DNA from: Pseudorhodobacter antarcticus
GTDB taxonomy: Bacteria > Pseudomonadota > Alphaproteobacteria > Rhodobacterales > Rhodobacteraceae
Assembly: GCA_945860375.1 (NCBI GenBank)
Contig: CAMAQR010000088.1
Span: 1 to 9,871 of the forward strand
Direction: 5' to 3'
Length of the DNA: 9,871 nt
Shown here piece after piece: positions 1-8,157 of this stretch (position 1 is its first letter; each line of letters starts with the position of its first letter). Made by a program: the position numbers and the translations under genes. The notes under the pieces are model-generated. The model was not told where the DNA came from and did no database searches. It saw nothing but the letters and a program-made list of their open reading frames with translations.

Positions 1-728
1 TTGCCGGGGCAGTCGCCCCCCACCCCGTTGATGTGAACGCCAGCCCCCACCATGTTGTCGGTCAGGATGGTGGCATATTGCTTGTCCGCCGTGACAGTGG
101 TGATGATCTGCGCCCCCAGAATAGCCTCTTCCGTGGTCTTGCAGGACACCACCGTCAACCCGCGTCCGGCCAGATTTTTCGCACATTTTGCCGTCGCGGC
201 CGGATCGACGTCGTAAAGCCGCACTTCGGTGATCCCGCAGATTGCCTTGAAACCCAGCGCCTGAAATTCCGCCTGCGCGCCGTTGCCGATCAGGGCCATC
301 ACGGTGGAGCCAGCCGGGGCCAGCCATTTGGCGGCCATGGCAGAGGTGGCGGCGGTGCGCAGGGCGGTCAGGATGGTCATTTCCGACAACAGCACCGGAT
401 AGCCCGTCGCCACATCGGCCAAAAGACCAAAGGCCGTCACGGTTTGCAGGCCCTTCTTCATATTCGACGGGTGCCCGTTTACATATTTGAAGCCGTAGGT
501 TTCGCCGTCAGAGGTTGGCATCAGTTCGATGACCCCAACGTCCGAATGGGAGGCAATGCGGGGCGTTTTGTCAAACAACGGCCAGCGGCGGAAATCGGTT
601 TCGATTTCCACGGCCAAATCCTGCAACACCCGTTCAATCCCCAGATGCAGCACCAGTTTCATCATGTGATCAACGGATACGAACGGCACATAGGCCTGAT
701 GCGAAGGGGATTTCATTGCGGTTTCCAT
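1..728 (-). CDS. ocd: Ornithine cyclodeaminase, N-terminal 242 residues (cut by window edge)
   Basis: The protein is predicted to convert L-ornithine to L-proline and ammonia with bound NAD+, the second step of the arginase route. I translated the minus strand from the ATG at 728-726; it stays open to the window edge, so about 100 C-terminal residues of this roughly 350-residue family are missing. Visible family features are R57, FKYVNGHP with K81, LRTAATSA with R124, the Rossmann dinucleotide motif LIGNGAQAEFQ (146-156), and INGVGGDCPG (233-242). The Asp of GGDCPG matches the proposed catalytic Asp of the Pseudomonas putida enzyme. The gene begins 3 bases after the arginase stop codon, so the two are very likely cotranscribed and perhaps translationally coupled. 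No strong Shine-Dalgarno is visible before 728. The in-frame ATG at 716 is an equally plausible start and would remove only four residues. Mu-crystallin-like or alanine dehydrogenase relatives are less likely, given the ornithine-enzyme motifs. Confidence 0.93.
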   Translation of the reverse strand, partial: METAMKSPSHQAYVPFVSVDHMMKLVLHLGIERVLQDLAVEIETDFRRWPLFDKTPRIASHSDVGVIELMPTSDGETYGFKYVNGHPSNMKKGLQTVTAFGLLADVATGYPVLLSEMTILTALRTAATSAMAAKWLAPAGSTVMALIGNGAQAEFQALGFKAICGITEVRLYDVDPAATAKCAKNLAGRGLTVVSCKTTEEAILGAQIITTVTADKQYATILTDNMVGAGVHINGVGGDCPG

Positions 729-731
729 GGG

Positions 732-1655
732 TTAGAAGCTGCGCGTTGGACGGTCAAAGACTTTGCGACCCATCAGGCTGCCCACCAGTTCCACCATCAG
801 CTTGGCAGTGCGGCCACGCTCATCCAGAAAGGGGTTCAGCTCGACAAGGTCAAGGGACGTCACAAGGCCGCATTCATGCAGCAGTTCCATCACCAGATGC
901 GCCTCCCGAAACGTAGCACCGCCCGGAACCGTGGTGCCAACGGCGGGGGCGATGGACGGGTCAAGGAAATCGACGTCCAATGACACATGCAGCATGCCGC
1001 CCGCATCGCGCACCTTGTCGAGAAATTCGCGTAAGGGGGCCACGATGCCGCGCTCGTCCAGCACGCGCATGTCATTGATCGCAATGTCATGTTTCAACAG
1101 CGCCGCATGTTCGGCGGGATCGACCGAGCGGATGCCGTAGAGGCAAATCCGAGTCGCCGGGATGACGGCGGGAAAGGGCGGGAAGGCGTCAAAGCCATCA
1201 CGGCCCGCAATATAAGCGACGGGGGTGCCGTGCAGATTTCCGCTCGTGGTAGTCATCGGCGTGTGAAAGTCGGAATGCGCATCCAGCCACAGCAAAAACA
1301 GCGGCCGGCCCGCGCGTTCGGCAAAGGCGGCGGCCCCGGCAACGCTTCCCAAGGCAAGGCTGTGATCGCCGCCCAGAATGATCGGCAGACCGCCCTGTGA
1401 CAGCGCGTCATCCACACGGTCGGCCAGAATCTCAGTCCATCCCAACACCTGCGGCAAGGAATGCACGGCGGGGTTGGCGCAGGTGGCGTCGGTAAGTTGG
1501 GGCAGGGCGACATCGCCCCAATCGGTGACGCCATGACCAAGATCGCGAATCGCCGCCGCCAGCCCTGCCACCCGGTAAGCGGTGGGCCCCATCACGCAAC
1601 CGGGGCGACGCTGGCCTTCGTCAATCGGGGCACCGATCAGGATCGTGTTGGGCAT
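732..1655 (-). CDS. rocF: Arginase
   Basis: The enzyme is predicted to hydrolyse L-arginine to L-ornithine and urea with a binuclear Mn(II) centre in the cytoplasm. It has 307 residues, normal for the family. Metal-ligand motifs are all present: GGDHSLALGS (H98), DAHSDFHTP (D125, H127, D129) and SLDVDFLDP (D227, D229). SGNLHG (H142) and LDLVELNP (E272) match the proton-shuttle His and the substrate-guanidinium Glu of rat arginase. SGN plus H142 favours arginase over agmatinase. I chose the ATG at 1655-1653 because AAGGAGA lies about 6 bases upstream and because MPNTILIGAPIDEGQ is a typical start. The frame is open to 1853, but that extension is low-complexity and would run through the divergent regulator gene. 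It is the first gene of an operon with ornithine cyclodeaminase. The palindrome at 1673-1692, 17 bp before the start codon, is a likely control site for the divergent AsnC-type regulator. Confidence 0.96.
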   Translation of the reverse strand: MPNTILIGAPIDEGQRRPGCVMGPTAYRVAGLAAAIRDLGHGVTDWGDVALPQLTDATCANPAVHSLPQVLGWTEILADRVDDALSQGGLPIILGGDHSLALGSVAGAAAFAERAGRPLFLLWLDAHSDFHTPMTTTSGNLHGTPVAYIAGRDGFDAFPPFPAVIPATRICLYGIRSVDPAEHAALLKHDIAINDMRVLDERGIVAPLREFLDKVRDAGGMLHVSLDVDFLDPSIAPAVGTTVPGGATFREAHLVMELLHECGLVTSLDLVELNPFLDERGRTAKLMVELVGSLMGRKVFDRPTRSF

Positions 1656-1672
1656 GGCGATCTCCTTTTGGG

Positions 1673-1692
1673 GCAAGATGTTTGCATCTTGC
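1673..1692. promoter_or_regulatory. Perfect 8+8 bp inverted repeat, candidate Lrp/AsnC operator
   Basis: GCAAGATG and CATCTTGC flank a 4-bp TTTG spacer in the region between divergent arginase and the AsnC-type regulator gene. On the arginase strand a TATGAT -10-like hexamer sits at 1703-1698, with a poor -35, which would put the transcription start near 1691, inside the repeat. A DNA-binding role is inferred from position and symmetry. Lrp/AsnC proteins typically bind imperfect palindromes next to their own gene. Confidence 0.5.
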
Positions 1693-1741
1693 GGCGAATC
1701 ATACGGGCATTTAGGACGTTTCGCACAGGGACTTTCGCAAA

Positions 1742-2194
1742 ATGGCAGGGAAATTGCGCATGTTGGACGAAATGGATATCCGGCTGATCGCCGAGTTGCG
1801 CCGCGATGGCCGTGCGGCGCTGTCCGATCTGGCCGACCGTCTGGGCCTGTCACGCGCCACAGTGCGCAGCCGGATGGAGCGGTTGACCCTGCGCGGTGAA
1901 ATCGCGGGCTTCACCGTCCTGACCCGCGGCGACGTGGCCGAGGCCCCGGTGCGCGGGTTGATGATGATCATCATCGAGGGCAAGGGTGGCGAGAAGGTGA
2001 TGGCGCGGCTGGCGGGGATTCCGGCGGTGATGGCCGTGCATTCAACCAATGGCAAATGGTCGCTGATTGCCGAGATTTCCACGCAGACGCTGATCGAGTT
2101 GGACGAGGTGATCAACCGCATCCGCAACATTGAAGGCGTGATCACGTCGGAAACCAATCTGTTGTTGTCGACGCGCAAGGCCGGGCGGCGGTGA
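1742..2194 (+). CDS. Lrp/AsnC-family transcriptional regulator
   Basis: This is a small DNA-binding regulator of amino-acid metabolism, 150 residues from the ATG at 1742, the usual family size. A winged helix-turn-helix is visible at about residues 13-62 (MDIRLIAELRRDGRAALSDL, then ADRLGLSRATVRSRMERL). It is followed by a ligand-binding/oligomerisation RAM domain at about 70-143, including the AVHSTNGKWSLIAEI core and the TSETNLLL end strand. An alternative ATG at 1760 would give 144 residues beginning MLDEMDIRL, with AGGGA 8 bases upstream. Both starts have a weak AGGGA site (1727-1731 for the upstream one), so the start is uncertain. The gene is divergent from arginase with an 86-bp gap, which suggests it controls arginine/ornithine catabolism and perhaps itself. 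The effector is not readable from the sequence; arginine or ornithine is an inference from context. Confidence 0.93.
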   Translation: MAGKLRMLDEMDIRLIAELRRDGRAALSDLADRLGLSRATVRSRMERLTLRGEIAGFTVLTRGDVAEAPVRGLMMIIIEGKGGEKVMARLAGIPAVMAVHSTNGKWSLIAEISTQTLIELDEVINRIRNIEGVITSETNLLLSTRKAGRR

Positions 2195-2277
2195 CTGTGC
2201 CGTCCCGCACTCGATTAGGGGCCTCTTTTCACACCAGTTGGCCCAGGATCAGGTCCGGGGTGGCGTGAAGGCTGTTG

Positions 2278-3051
2278 CTATGCGCCGCGAAACTTGGTGG
2301 CGCGCTTTTCCAGAAAGGCCGCAACGCCTTCGCGGAAATCATCCGTTGCACCGCATGCGCCCTGCAAGCGCGCCTCTAGCGCCAGTTGTGCGTCCAGATC
2401 ATTGTCGAACGACGCCCGCAGCGCGGTTTTGACGCCGTGATAGGCCCGCGTTGGCCCTTGCGTCAAGGTCTGTGCCCGCGCCTGCCACTGCGCTTCAAAA
2501 CCGGAGTCGGGAACGCTTTCGTAGATCATGCCCCAATCCACCGCTTGCCGTGCCGTGATCTTGTCGGCAAACAGGATCGACCCCATCGCGCGGGCCAACC
2601 CGATCTGACGCGGCAACCAATAGCTGCCACCGGCATCCGGCACCAAGCCGATGCGGGTGAAGGCCTGAATGAAGCTGGCACTCTCGGCCGCGATCACCAC
2701 ATCCGCCGCCAGCGCCAGATTGGCCCCGGCCCCCGCCGCAGCCCCATTGACCGCTGCAATCGTGGGGATCGGGCAATCGGTGATCGCCTTGAGCAGCGGC
2801 ACATATTCCTCGTTCAGGATCCGCTCCAGATCCAGCGCGCCAATGGCCGCCGCATCGGCCAGATCCTGACCCGAACAGAACGCCCGGCCGGTGCCAGTGA
2901 TCACCAGCACCCGCGCCTCAGCGCTTGCCCGCTGCACTGCCGCCAACATCTCGGCCCGCAGTTGCCGCGACAAAGCGTTCATCACCGAAGGCCGGTTGAG
3001 CGCGATCACGGCGACGCCCTGCGACAGGTTGTAGGTTATGGTCTGATACAT
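2278..3051 (-). CDS. PaaG-like enoyl-CoA hydratase/isomerase
   Basis: This 257-residue crotonase-fold protein acts on acyl-CoA thioesters. Crotonase signatures are LNRPSVMNAL (18-27), the oxyanion-hole segments AFCSGQDL (57-64) and AAVNGAAAGAG (99-109), FTRIGLVPDAGGSYWLPR (131-148) and the C-terminal FREGVAAFLEKR (239-250). D139 in VPDAGG sits at the second acidic catalytic position, while the first acidic position of true hydratases lies in Gly/Ala/Asn (GAGAN). A single catalytic Asp, together with RAMG and the WGMI segment, is the pattern of PaaG, the 1,2-epoxyphenylacetyl-CoA isomerase that forms the oxepin in phenylacetate degradation. No other paa gene is in the window, so the substrate is uncertain and a general 2,3-dehydroacyl-CoA isomerase is possible. 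The start at 3051 is supported by GGGAGGGATC just upstream. It lies 61 bp downstream of ccmH on the same strand and may be read through from the ccm genes. Confidence 0.88.
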   Translation of the reverse strand: MYQTITYNLSQGVAVIALNRPSVMNALSRQLRAEMLAAVQRASAEARVLVITGTGRAFCSGQDLADAAAIGALDLERILNEEYVPLLKAITDCPIPTIAAVNGAAAGAGANLALAADVVIAAESASFIQAFTRIGLVPDAGGSYWLPRQIGLARAMGSILFADKITARQAVDWGMIYESVPDSGFEAQWQARAQTLTQGPTRAYHGVKTALRASFDNDLDAQLALEARLQGACGATDDFREGVAAFLEKRATKFRGA

Positions 3052-3112
3052 GATCCCTCCCGGATTCGGGCAGGATAGCAGGGCGGGGCAACAGCGAAAG
3101 TGTAACCTTCCG

Positions 3113-3565
3113 TCACCGCTCCATCAGATCGGCCACCCGCTTGCGGTCTTCATCGGTCAAAACCGCCGCTTCGGGGGCGGTCGCACCCTTGCGTGTGGTG
3201 GCATAGGCTATGCCCAGACCCGCCAGCAGCATCGCCGGTCCGGCCAGCCACAGGATCAGGCTGGACCCGGTGCTGCGCGGATTGAACAGCACAAACTCAC
3301 CAAAACGGGTGACGATGTAATCGACAACCTCGGCATCGCTGTCTCCGGCCACCAGACGTTCGCGCACGGCAAGCCGCAGGTCGCGGCTGATCGGCGCGCT
3401 GGAATCGTCAATGGACTCGCCCTGACAGACCGGGCAGCGCAGGTCGCGCGAAATCTCGCGCGCGCGGGACTCAAGCACCGGATCGGACAACACTTCGTCG
3501 GGTTGCACGGCAAAGGCCGGGGTGGCCAGCAACATCAGCGTCAGGAGCAACGCGCGCATCTTCAT
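3113..3565 (-). CDS. ccmH: Cytochrome c maturation protein CcmH (Ccl2/CycL type)
   Basis: This is a short, membrane-anchored periplasmic thiol protein of the haem lyase complex. It reduces or presents apocytochrome c cysteines so that haem can be ligated. The 150 residues comprise a Sec signal peptide at about 1-19 (MKMRALLLTLMLLATPAFA), a periplasmic domain with the redox motif RCPVC (C44 and C47), the family stretch DVIVTRFGEFVLF-like at 81-94, one transmembrane helix at about 102-123, and a short charged cytoplasmic tail. Its size fits the short Rhodobacter Ccl2/CycL form, which lacks the TPR domain of enterobacterial CcmH. That function is usually in a separate ccmI gene, not seen here. 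Its start codon overlaps the ccmF stop codon (ATGA), so the two are translationally coupled. A second in-frame ATG two codons downstream is possible. Confidence 0.95.
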   Translation of the reverse strand: MKMRALLLTLMLLATPAFAVQPDEVLSDPVLESRAREISRDLRCPVCQGESIDDSSAPISRDLRLAVRERLVAGDSDAEVVDYIVTRFGEFVLFNPRSTGSSLILWLAGPAMLLAGLGIAYATTRKGATAPEAAVLTDEDRKRVADLMER

Positions 3566-5535
3566 TCCGCCGGTTGAGCGACAGCAGCGTCGCGTCGCGC
3601 CCCTGCCGCGATACGATAGCGCCGATCGGTGAGGCTAAGGGCGCCGCCAAAGGCCATCAGCAACACCCCACCCCACAGCCAGTTGGCAAAAGGCTTGATG
3701 TAGCTGCGCACCGCATAACCGCCACCATCTTGTGGATCGCCGATCACCAGATACAGATCTCTGAAGGCGCCGTAGTCAATCGCGGCCTCGGTGGTGGGCA
3801 TCGCCTGCACCGGGTAAAGGCGCTTTTCGGGGAACAGCGTCACCACTTCGGCGCCGTTCCGCGTCACCCGCATTTCGGCCATGGTGGTGGTGTAGTTCGG
3901 GCCTTGTTCCTCATGCACCTCGGCCAGCGTGACTTCATAGCTGCCCAAAGCAAAGGTTTCGCCGATTCTTACCACCCGGATGCCTTCTGTCACCCATGCG
4001 TTCATCGCGGCCACGGCAAAGATGGTGATGCCAAGACCCGAATGCGCCGTGACCTTGCCCAGATCAGCGCGGGGCAGGCGGGTCAGACGGGTCAGCCTTG
4101 CGCCAATTCGCCCGCGACCGCAGCGCGCCCAAAGGTCGGTCAAGGCCCCGGCCACGACCCAGACACCCAAGGAAAGCCCCACCGGACCCAAAGCCGACCG
4201 CCCGGTTTGCAGCGCATAGGCCAGAAGCCCCGCCGCAATCGCCAACACGATCGCGCCGCGCAGGGGCCGAATTGCTCGGCCAATCTCTGCCCGTTTCCAC
4301 GGCAACATCGCGCCGATCGGCAGGATCAGGGCCAGCAGCACCATGAAAGGCGAGAAGGCGGCGTTGAAAAACGGCTCACCGACCGACAGTTTGCGTTCAA
4401 ACACCAGTTCCGCGATCAACGGCCAGATGGTGCCGATGAACACCACAAAGGCAGACACCGCCAGCAGCAGGTTATTGGCCAGCAACGCACTTTCGCGGCT
4501 GACCATGGCGAAGATGCCTTTCGCCTCCAACGTCGACGCCCGGGCTGCGAACAGCAGCAACGCCCCGCCCATGAAGAACGCAAGGATCGCCAGAATGAAC
4601 ACCCCACGTTCGGGGTCATTGGCAAAGGCATGCACCGAGGTGATGACGCCCGAGCGCACGATGAACGTGCCTGTCAGGGAAAAGCCAAAGGCGATGATGG
4701 CCAGCAGGATCGTCCACGCCTTCAGGCTTTCGCGTTTTTCCACCACGATGGCCGAATGCAACAGCGCCGCGGCAATCAGCCAAGGCATGAAGCTGGCATT
4801 TTCCACCGGGTCCCAGAACCAGAACCCACCCCAGCCAAGCTCGTAATAGGCCCACCACGATCCCAGACCGATGCCGATGGTCAGGAAAACCCAGCTGGCC
4901 AGCGTCCAAGGCCGCACCCAGCGCGCCCAGGCGGCATCGACGCGGCCTTCAATCAAGGCGGCGACGGCGAAAGAGAAGCTCATCGAAAGGCCAACATAGC
5001 CCAGATACAGGAACGGCGGGTGAAAGGCCAAACCGGGGTCTTGCAGCAAGGGGTTCAGGTCTTCGCCGTTCAGCGGCGGCATCGCCAGACGCAGGAACGG
5101 GTTCGACGTCAGCAGCATGAAGGCCAGAAATGCGACGCCAATCAGACCTTGAATGGCCAACACCCGCGCCTTCAGCGTCGCAGGCAGGTTGCCGCCAAAC
5201 CAGGCGGCACAGGCGCCAAAGGCCGCCAAAGACAGCGACCACAGCAAAAGTGACCCCTCATGGTTGCCCCAGACGCCCGCGAATTTGTACAGCATCGGCT
5301 TGTCGGTGTGTGAATTGGCCACCACCAGCCGAAGAGAAAAGTCTGATGTCACAAAGGCATAGGTCAGCGCCGCGAAGGAGACGGCCACCAAAAACAACTG
5401 GATCACCGCCGCCGGGTCCGCCACCGCCATCAGCCGCGCATCGCGCCGCCATGCCCCGTACATCGGCACTGTCGACTGCACCACCGCCACCATGAAGGCC
5501 AGCACCAGTGTGAAATGTCCAAGCTCTACGATCAT
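3562..5535 (-). CDS. ccmF: Cytochrome c haem lyase subunit CcmF
   Basis: This large inner-membrane protein joins haem, delivered by CcmE, to apocytochrome c in the System I maturation pathway. Its 657 residues match the family. It is multi-spanning, with the periplasmic tryptophan-rich WWD haem-handling motif at about 227-246 (WWAYYELGWGGFWFWDPVEN). The four histidines expected for haem ligation appear in FHPPFLYLGY (H172), LLHSA (H260), SVHAF (H302) and TAHSGLG (H498). H172, H260 and H302 fall within one residue of the E. coli positions. A large periplasmic segment lies at about 515-615, before a last transmembrane helix. The start MIVELGHFTLVLAF is typical and is preceded by AGGAGG (5546-5541). 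It overlaps ccmH by 4 bp. It is separated from ilvN by a hairpin and a TATACT box, which suggests its own promoter. Confidence 0.97.
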   Translation of the reverse strand: MIVELGHFTLVLAFMVAVVQSTVPMYGAWRRDARLMAVADPAAVIQLFLVAVSFAALTYAFVTSDFSLRLVVANSHTDKPMLYKFAGVWGNHEGSLLLWSLSLAAFGACAAWFGGNLPATLKARVLAIQGLIGVAFLAFMLLTSNPFLRLAMPPLNGEDLNPLLQDPGLAFHPPFLYLGYVGLSMSFSFAVAALIEGRVDAAWARWVRPWTLASWVFLTIGIGLGSWWAYYELGWGGFWFWDPVENASFMPWLIAAALLHSAIVVEKRESLKAWTILLAIIAFGFSLTGTFIVRSGVITSVHAFANDPERGVFILAILAFFMGGALLLFAARASTLEAKGIFAMVSRESALLANNLLLAVSAFVVFIGTIWPLIAELVFERKLSVGEPFFNAAFSPFMVLLALILPIGAMLPWKRAEIGRAIRPLRGAIVLAIAAGLLAYALQTGRSALGPVGLSLGVWVVAGALTDLWARCGRGRIGARLTRLTRLPRADLGKVTAHSGLGITIFAVAAMNAWVTEGIRVVRIGETFALGSYEVTLAEVHEEQGPNYTTTMAEMRVTRNGAEVVTLFPEKRLYPVQAMPTTEAAIDYGAFRDLYLVIGDPQDGGGYAVRSYIKPFANWLWGGVLLMAFGGALSLTDRRYRIAAGARRDAAVAQPAE

Positions 5536-5557
5536 GCGGGCCTCCTGCCTTGGAAGG

Positions 5558-5586
5558 AGTATAGGCCAAGGATCGGGCCGGGGAAA
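5558..5586 (-). promoter_or_regulatory. Candidate sigma70-type promoter for ccmF-ccmH
   Basis: On the minus strand a good -10 hexamer, TATACT (5563-5558), is preceded 17 bp upstream by TTTCCC (5586-5581), a weak -35. Transcription would start near 5551, about 16 bases before the ccmF ATG, just leaving room for the AGGAGG ribosome site. The position directly after the hairpin that follows ilvN supports a new transcription unit. The call rests on the -10 box only. Confidence 0.4.
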
Positions 5587-5588
5587 TG

Positions 5589-5613
5589 GGCTGCGCGCCT
5601 TGGTCGCGCAGCC
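5589..5613 (-). terminator. Hairpin after ilvN, likely (weak) terminator
   Basis: A perfect 9-bp stem (GGCTGCGCG with CGCGCAGCC) and a 7-base loop begin 6 bases after the ilvN stop codon. On the minus strand it is followed by CATTTCCCC, so the U-tract is poor. It could terminate inefficiently or protect the 3' end of the ilv transcript. Either way it separates ilvN from the ccmF promoter region. Confidence 0.5.
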
Positions 5614-5619
5614 GTTTGG

Positions 5620-6180
5620 TCACAGACCGCGCGACAGGGCCGCAACGCCGGTGCGCGCGATTTCACGCAGGCCCAAGGGGCGCATCAGATCGGCAAAGCT
5701 GTCGATCTTTTCTGGCGTGCCGGTCATCTCGAACACAAAGGACTCCAGCGTGCTGTCGACGACATGGGCGCGGAAAATCTCGGCCAGACGCAGCGCCTCG
5801 ATCCGCGCCTCACCCTTGCCCGCCACCTTGATCAGCGCCAACTCGCGCTGCACGGCGGGGCCGTCGACGGTCAGATCATAAACCGCATGGACCGGCACAA
5901 TGCGCGACAACTGCGCCTTGATCTGTTCAATCACCTGCGGCGTGCCGGTAGTGACGACCGTGATGCGTGACAGGTGGCTGGCATGGTCGGTTTCGGCAAC
6001 GGTCAGGCTGTCGATGTTGTAGCCGCGCCCCGAAAAGAGCCCGATCACCCGCGCCAGAACGCCGCTTTCGTTGTCGACCACCACGGCAAGGGTGTGGGTT
6101 TCAATCACTTCGGCATTCGGATCACGCAGATCATAGGCCGAATGGCTGGTTGCACCGGACTTGATGTTGAGCGGAGACAT
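5620..6180 (-). CDS. ilvN: Acetohydroxyacid synthase small (regulatory) subunit
   Basis: This is the regulatory subunit of acetolactate/acetohydroxyacid synthase. It stimulates the catalytic subunit and confers valine feedback inhibition in the first common step of Ile/Val/Leu synthesis (also called IlvH). It has 186 residues. An N-terminal ACT domain at about 28-100 contains VVVDNESGVLARVIGLFSGR and GYNIDSLTV. N37, G40 and N55 correspond to the E. coli IlvH valine-site residues N11, G14 and N29 at a constant offset of 26. The C-terminal domain is at about 110-180. About 24 residues precede the ACT domain, longer than in E. coli IlvH. I chose the ATG at 6180 because AGGGAG lies 5-10 bases upstream. 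The frame stays open to 6252, but that part encodes the hairpin element between the genes. It lies 64 bp downstream of the large-subunit gene, under the same attenuator. Confidence 0.96.
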   Translation of the reverse strand: MSPLNIKSGATSHSAYDLRDPNAEVIETHTLAVVVDNESGVLARVIGLFSGRGYNIDSLTVAETDHASHLSRITVVTTGTPQVIEQIKAQLSRIVPVHAVYDLTVDGPAVQRELALIKVAGKGEARIEALRLAEIFRAHVVDSTLESFVFEMTGTPEKIDSFADLMRPLGLREIARTGVAALSRGL

Positions 6181-6219
6181 GGCTCTCCCTTTCATCTTGG
6201 TAAAAATATCCTCGGGGGT

Positions 6220-6239
6220 CCGGGGGGCGAGCCCCCCGG
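6220..6239 (-). repeat. GC-rich hairpin between ilvI and ilvN, possible dispersed element
   Basis: A perfect 8-bp stem (CCGGGGGG/CCCCCCGG) with a 4-base loop begins 5 bases past the large-subunit stop codon. On the minus strand it is followed by ACCCCCGAGGATATTTTTACC, so the T-run (6206-6202) is 13 bases away, too far for a standard terminator. The unit of hairpin plus CCCCGAGGATATTTTT resembles intergenic elements I associate with Rhodobacteraceae genomes. That resemblance is from memory and not verified here. It may stabilise or partly terminate the transcript. Confidence 0.5.
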
Positions 6240-6244
6240 CGCTT

Positions 6245-7999
<1,755 letters not shown>

Positions 8000-8030
8000 C
8001 ACAGTGTCCTTCGTCTTTGCAATTGCCAAC

Positions 8031-8057
8031 AAAAAGCCCCCAGAGTGACTTGGGGGC
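8031..8057 (-). terminator. Intrinsic terminator of the ilv attenuator
   Basis: On the minus strand a 7-bp perfect stem (GCCCCCA at 8057-8051, TGGGGGC at 8042-8036) and an 8-base loop are followed directly by five T (8035-8031). It lies 31 bases before the large-subunit start codon and after the leader peptide stop. The left arm shares three bases (8057-8055) with the right arm of the antiterminator, so the two structures compete. Confidence 0.85.
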
Positions 8058-8099
8058 GCATGGGAAACCATATGGTTGTCCGTTACCGGCCCATGCGCC
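8055..8099 (-). promoter_or_regulatory. Antiterminator pairing of the ilv attenuator
   Basis: GGCGCATGGG (minus strand 8099-8090, inside leader codons 11-14) is perfectly complementary to CCCATGCGCC (8064-8055). The 25-base loop contains the 12-bp perfect palindrome AACCATATGGTT (8077-8066), able to form an inner hairpin. The pairing removes part of the terminator's left arm. If a ribosome stalls on the Ile/Leu/Val codons, the first segment stays free and the pairing forms. If the ribosome reaches the stop codon at 8085-8083, it covers this segment and the terminator folds. The competition model is inferred; the complementarity is seen directly. Confidence 0.8.
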
Positions 8100-8130
8100 T
8101 TTTCCGTACGATGACTAGAATGCGCTGCAT
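8083..8130 (-). CDS. ilv leader peptide (branched-chain attenuator)
   Basis: This is a 15-codon ORF, MQRILVIVRKRRMGR, preceded by AAAGGAGG with 5-6 bases to the ATG (8130-8128). That is among the best ribosome sites in the window. Residues 4-8 are Ile-Leu-Val-Ile-Val (codons ATT CTA GTC ATC GTA), the three amino acids made through the downstream enzyme. CTA is absent from the 242 codons of the neighbouring ocd fragment that I translated, and GTA appears there twice. Uncommon codons would sharpen stalling when charged tRNA is scarce. The peptide itself probably has no function after synthesis; translation of it is the sensor. It lies between the promoter at 8158-8186 and the terminator at 8031-8057, and is too short to be caught by usual gene callers. 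Leader peptides rich in Ile, Leu and Val are established controls of ilv operons in enterobacteria. Confidence 0.88.
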   Translation of the reverse strand: MQRILVIVRKRRMGR

Positions 8131-8157
8131 CCCGACCTCCTTTAGGCTTCGCGGCGG

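Noticed and set aside
33..983. Plus-strand frame of 316 codons opposite ocd and arginase
   Set aside because: It spans two real minus-strand genes and the junction between them, and its translation looks like no protein family.
1656..1853. N-terminal extension of arginase by 66 residues
   Set aside because: It would overlap the divergent AsnC-type gene and is not protein-like. A good ribosome site and a typical arginase start are present at 1655.
2195..2277. Searched for a terminator between the convergent AsnC-type gene and the PaaG-like gene
   Set aside because: No stem with an adjacent T-run was found on either strand, so nothing is called.
3574..5253. Long plus-strand open frame of 559 codons opposite ccmF
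   Set aside because: It mirrors a clear CcmF with all motifs. The predicted protein is rich in Gln, His, Arg and Gly without any fold signature, as expected from the antisense of a GC-rich gene.
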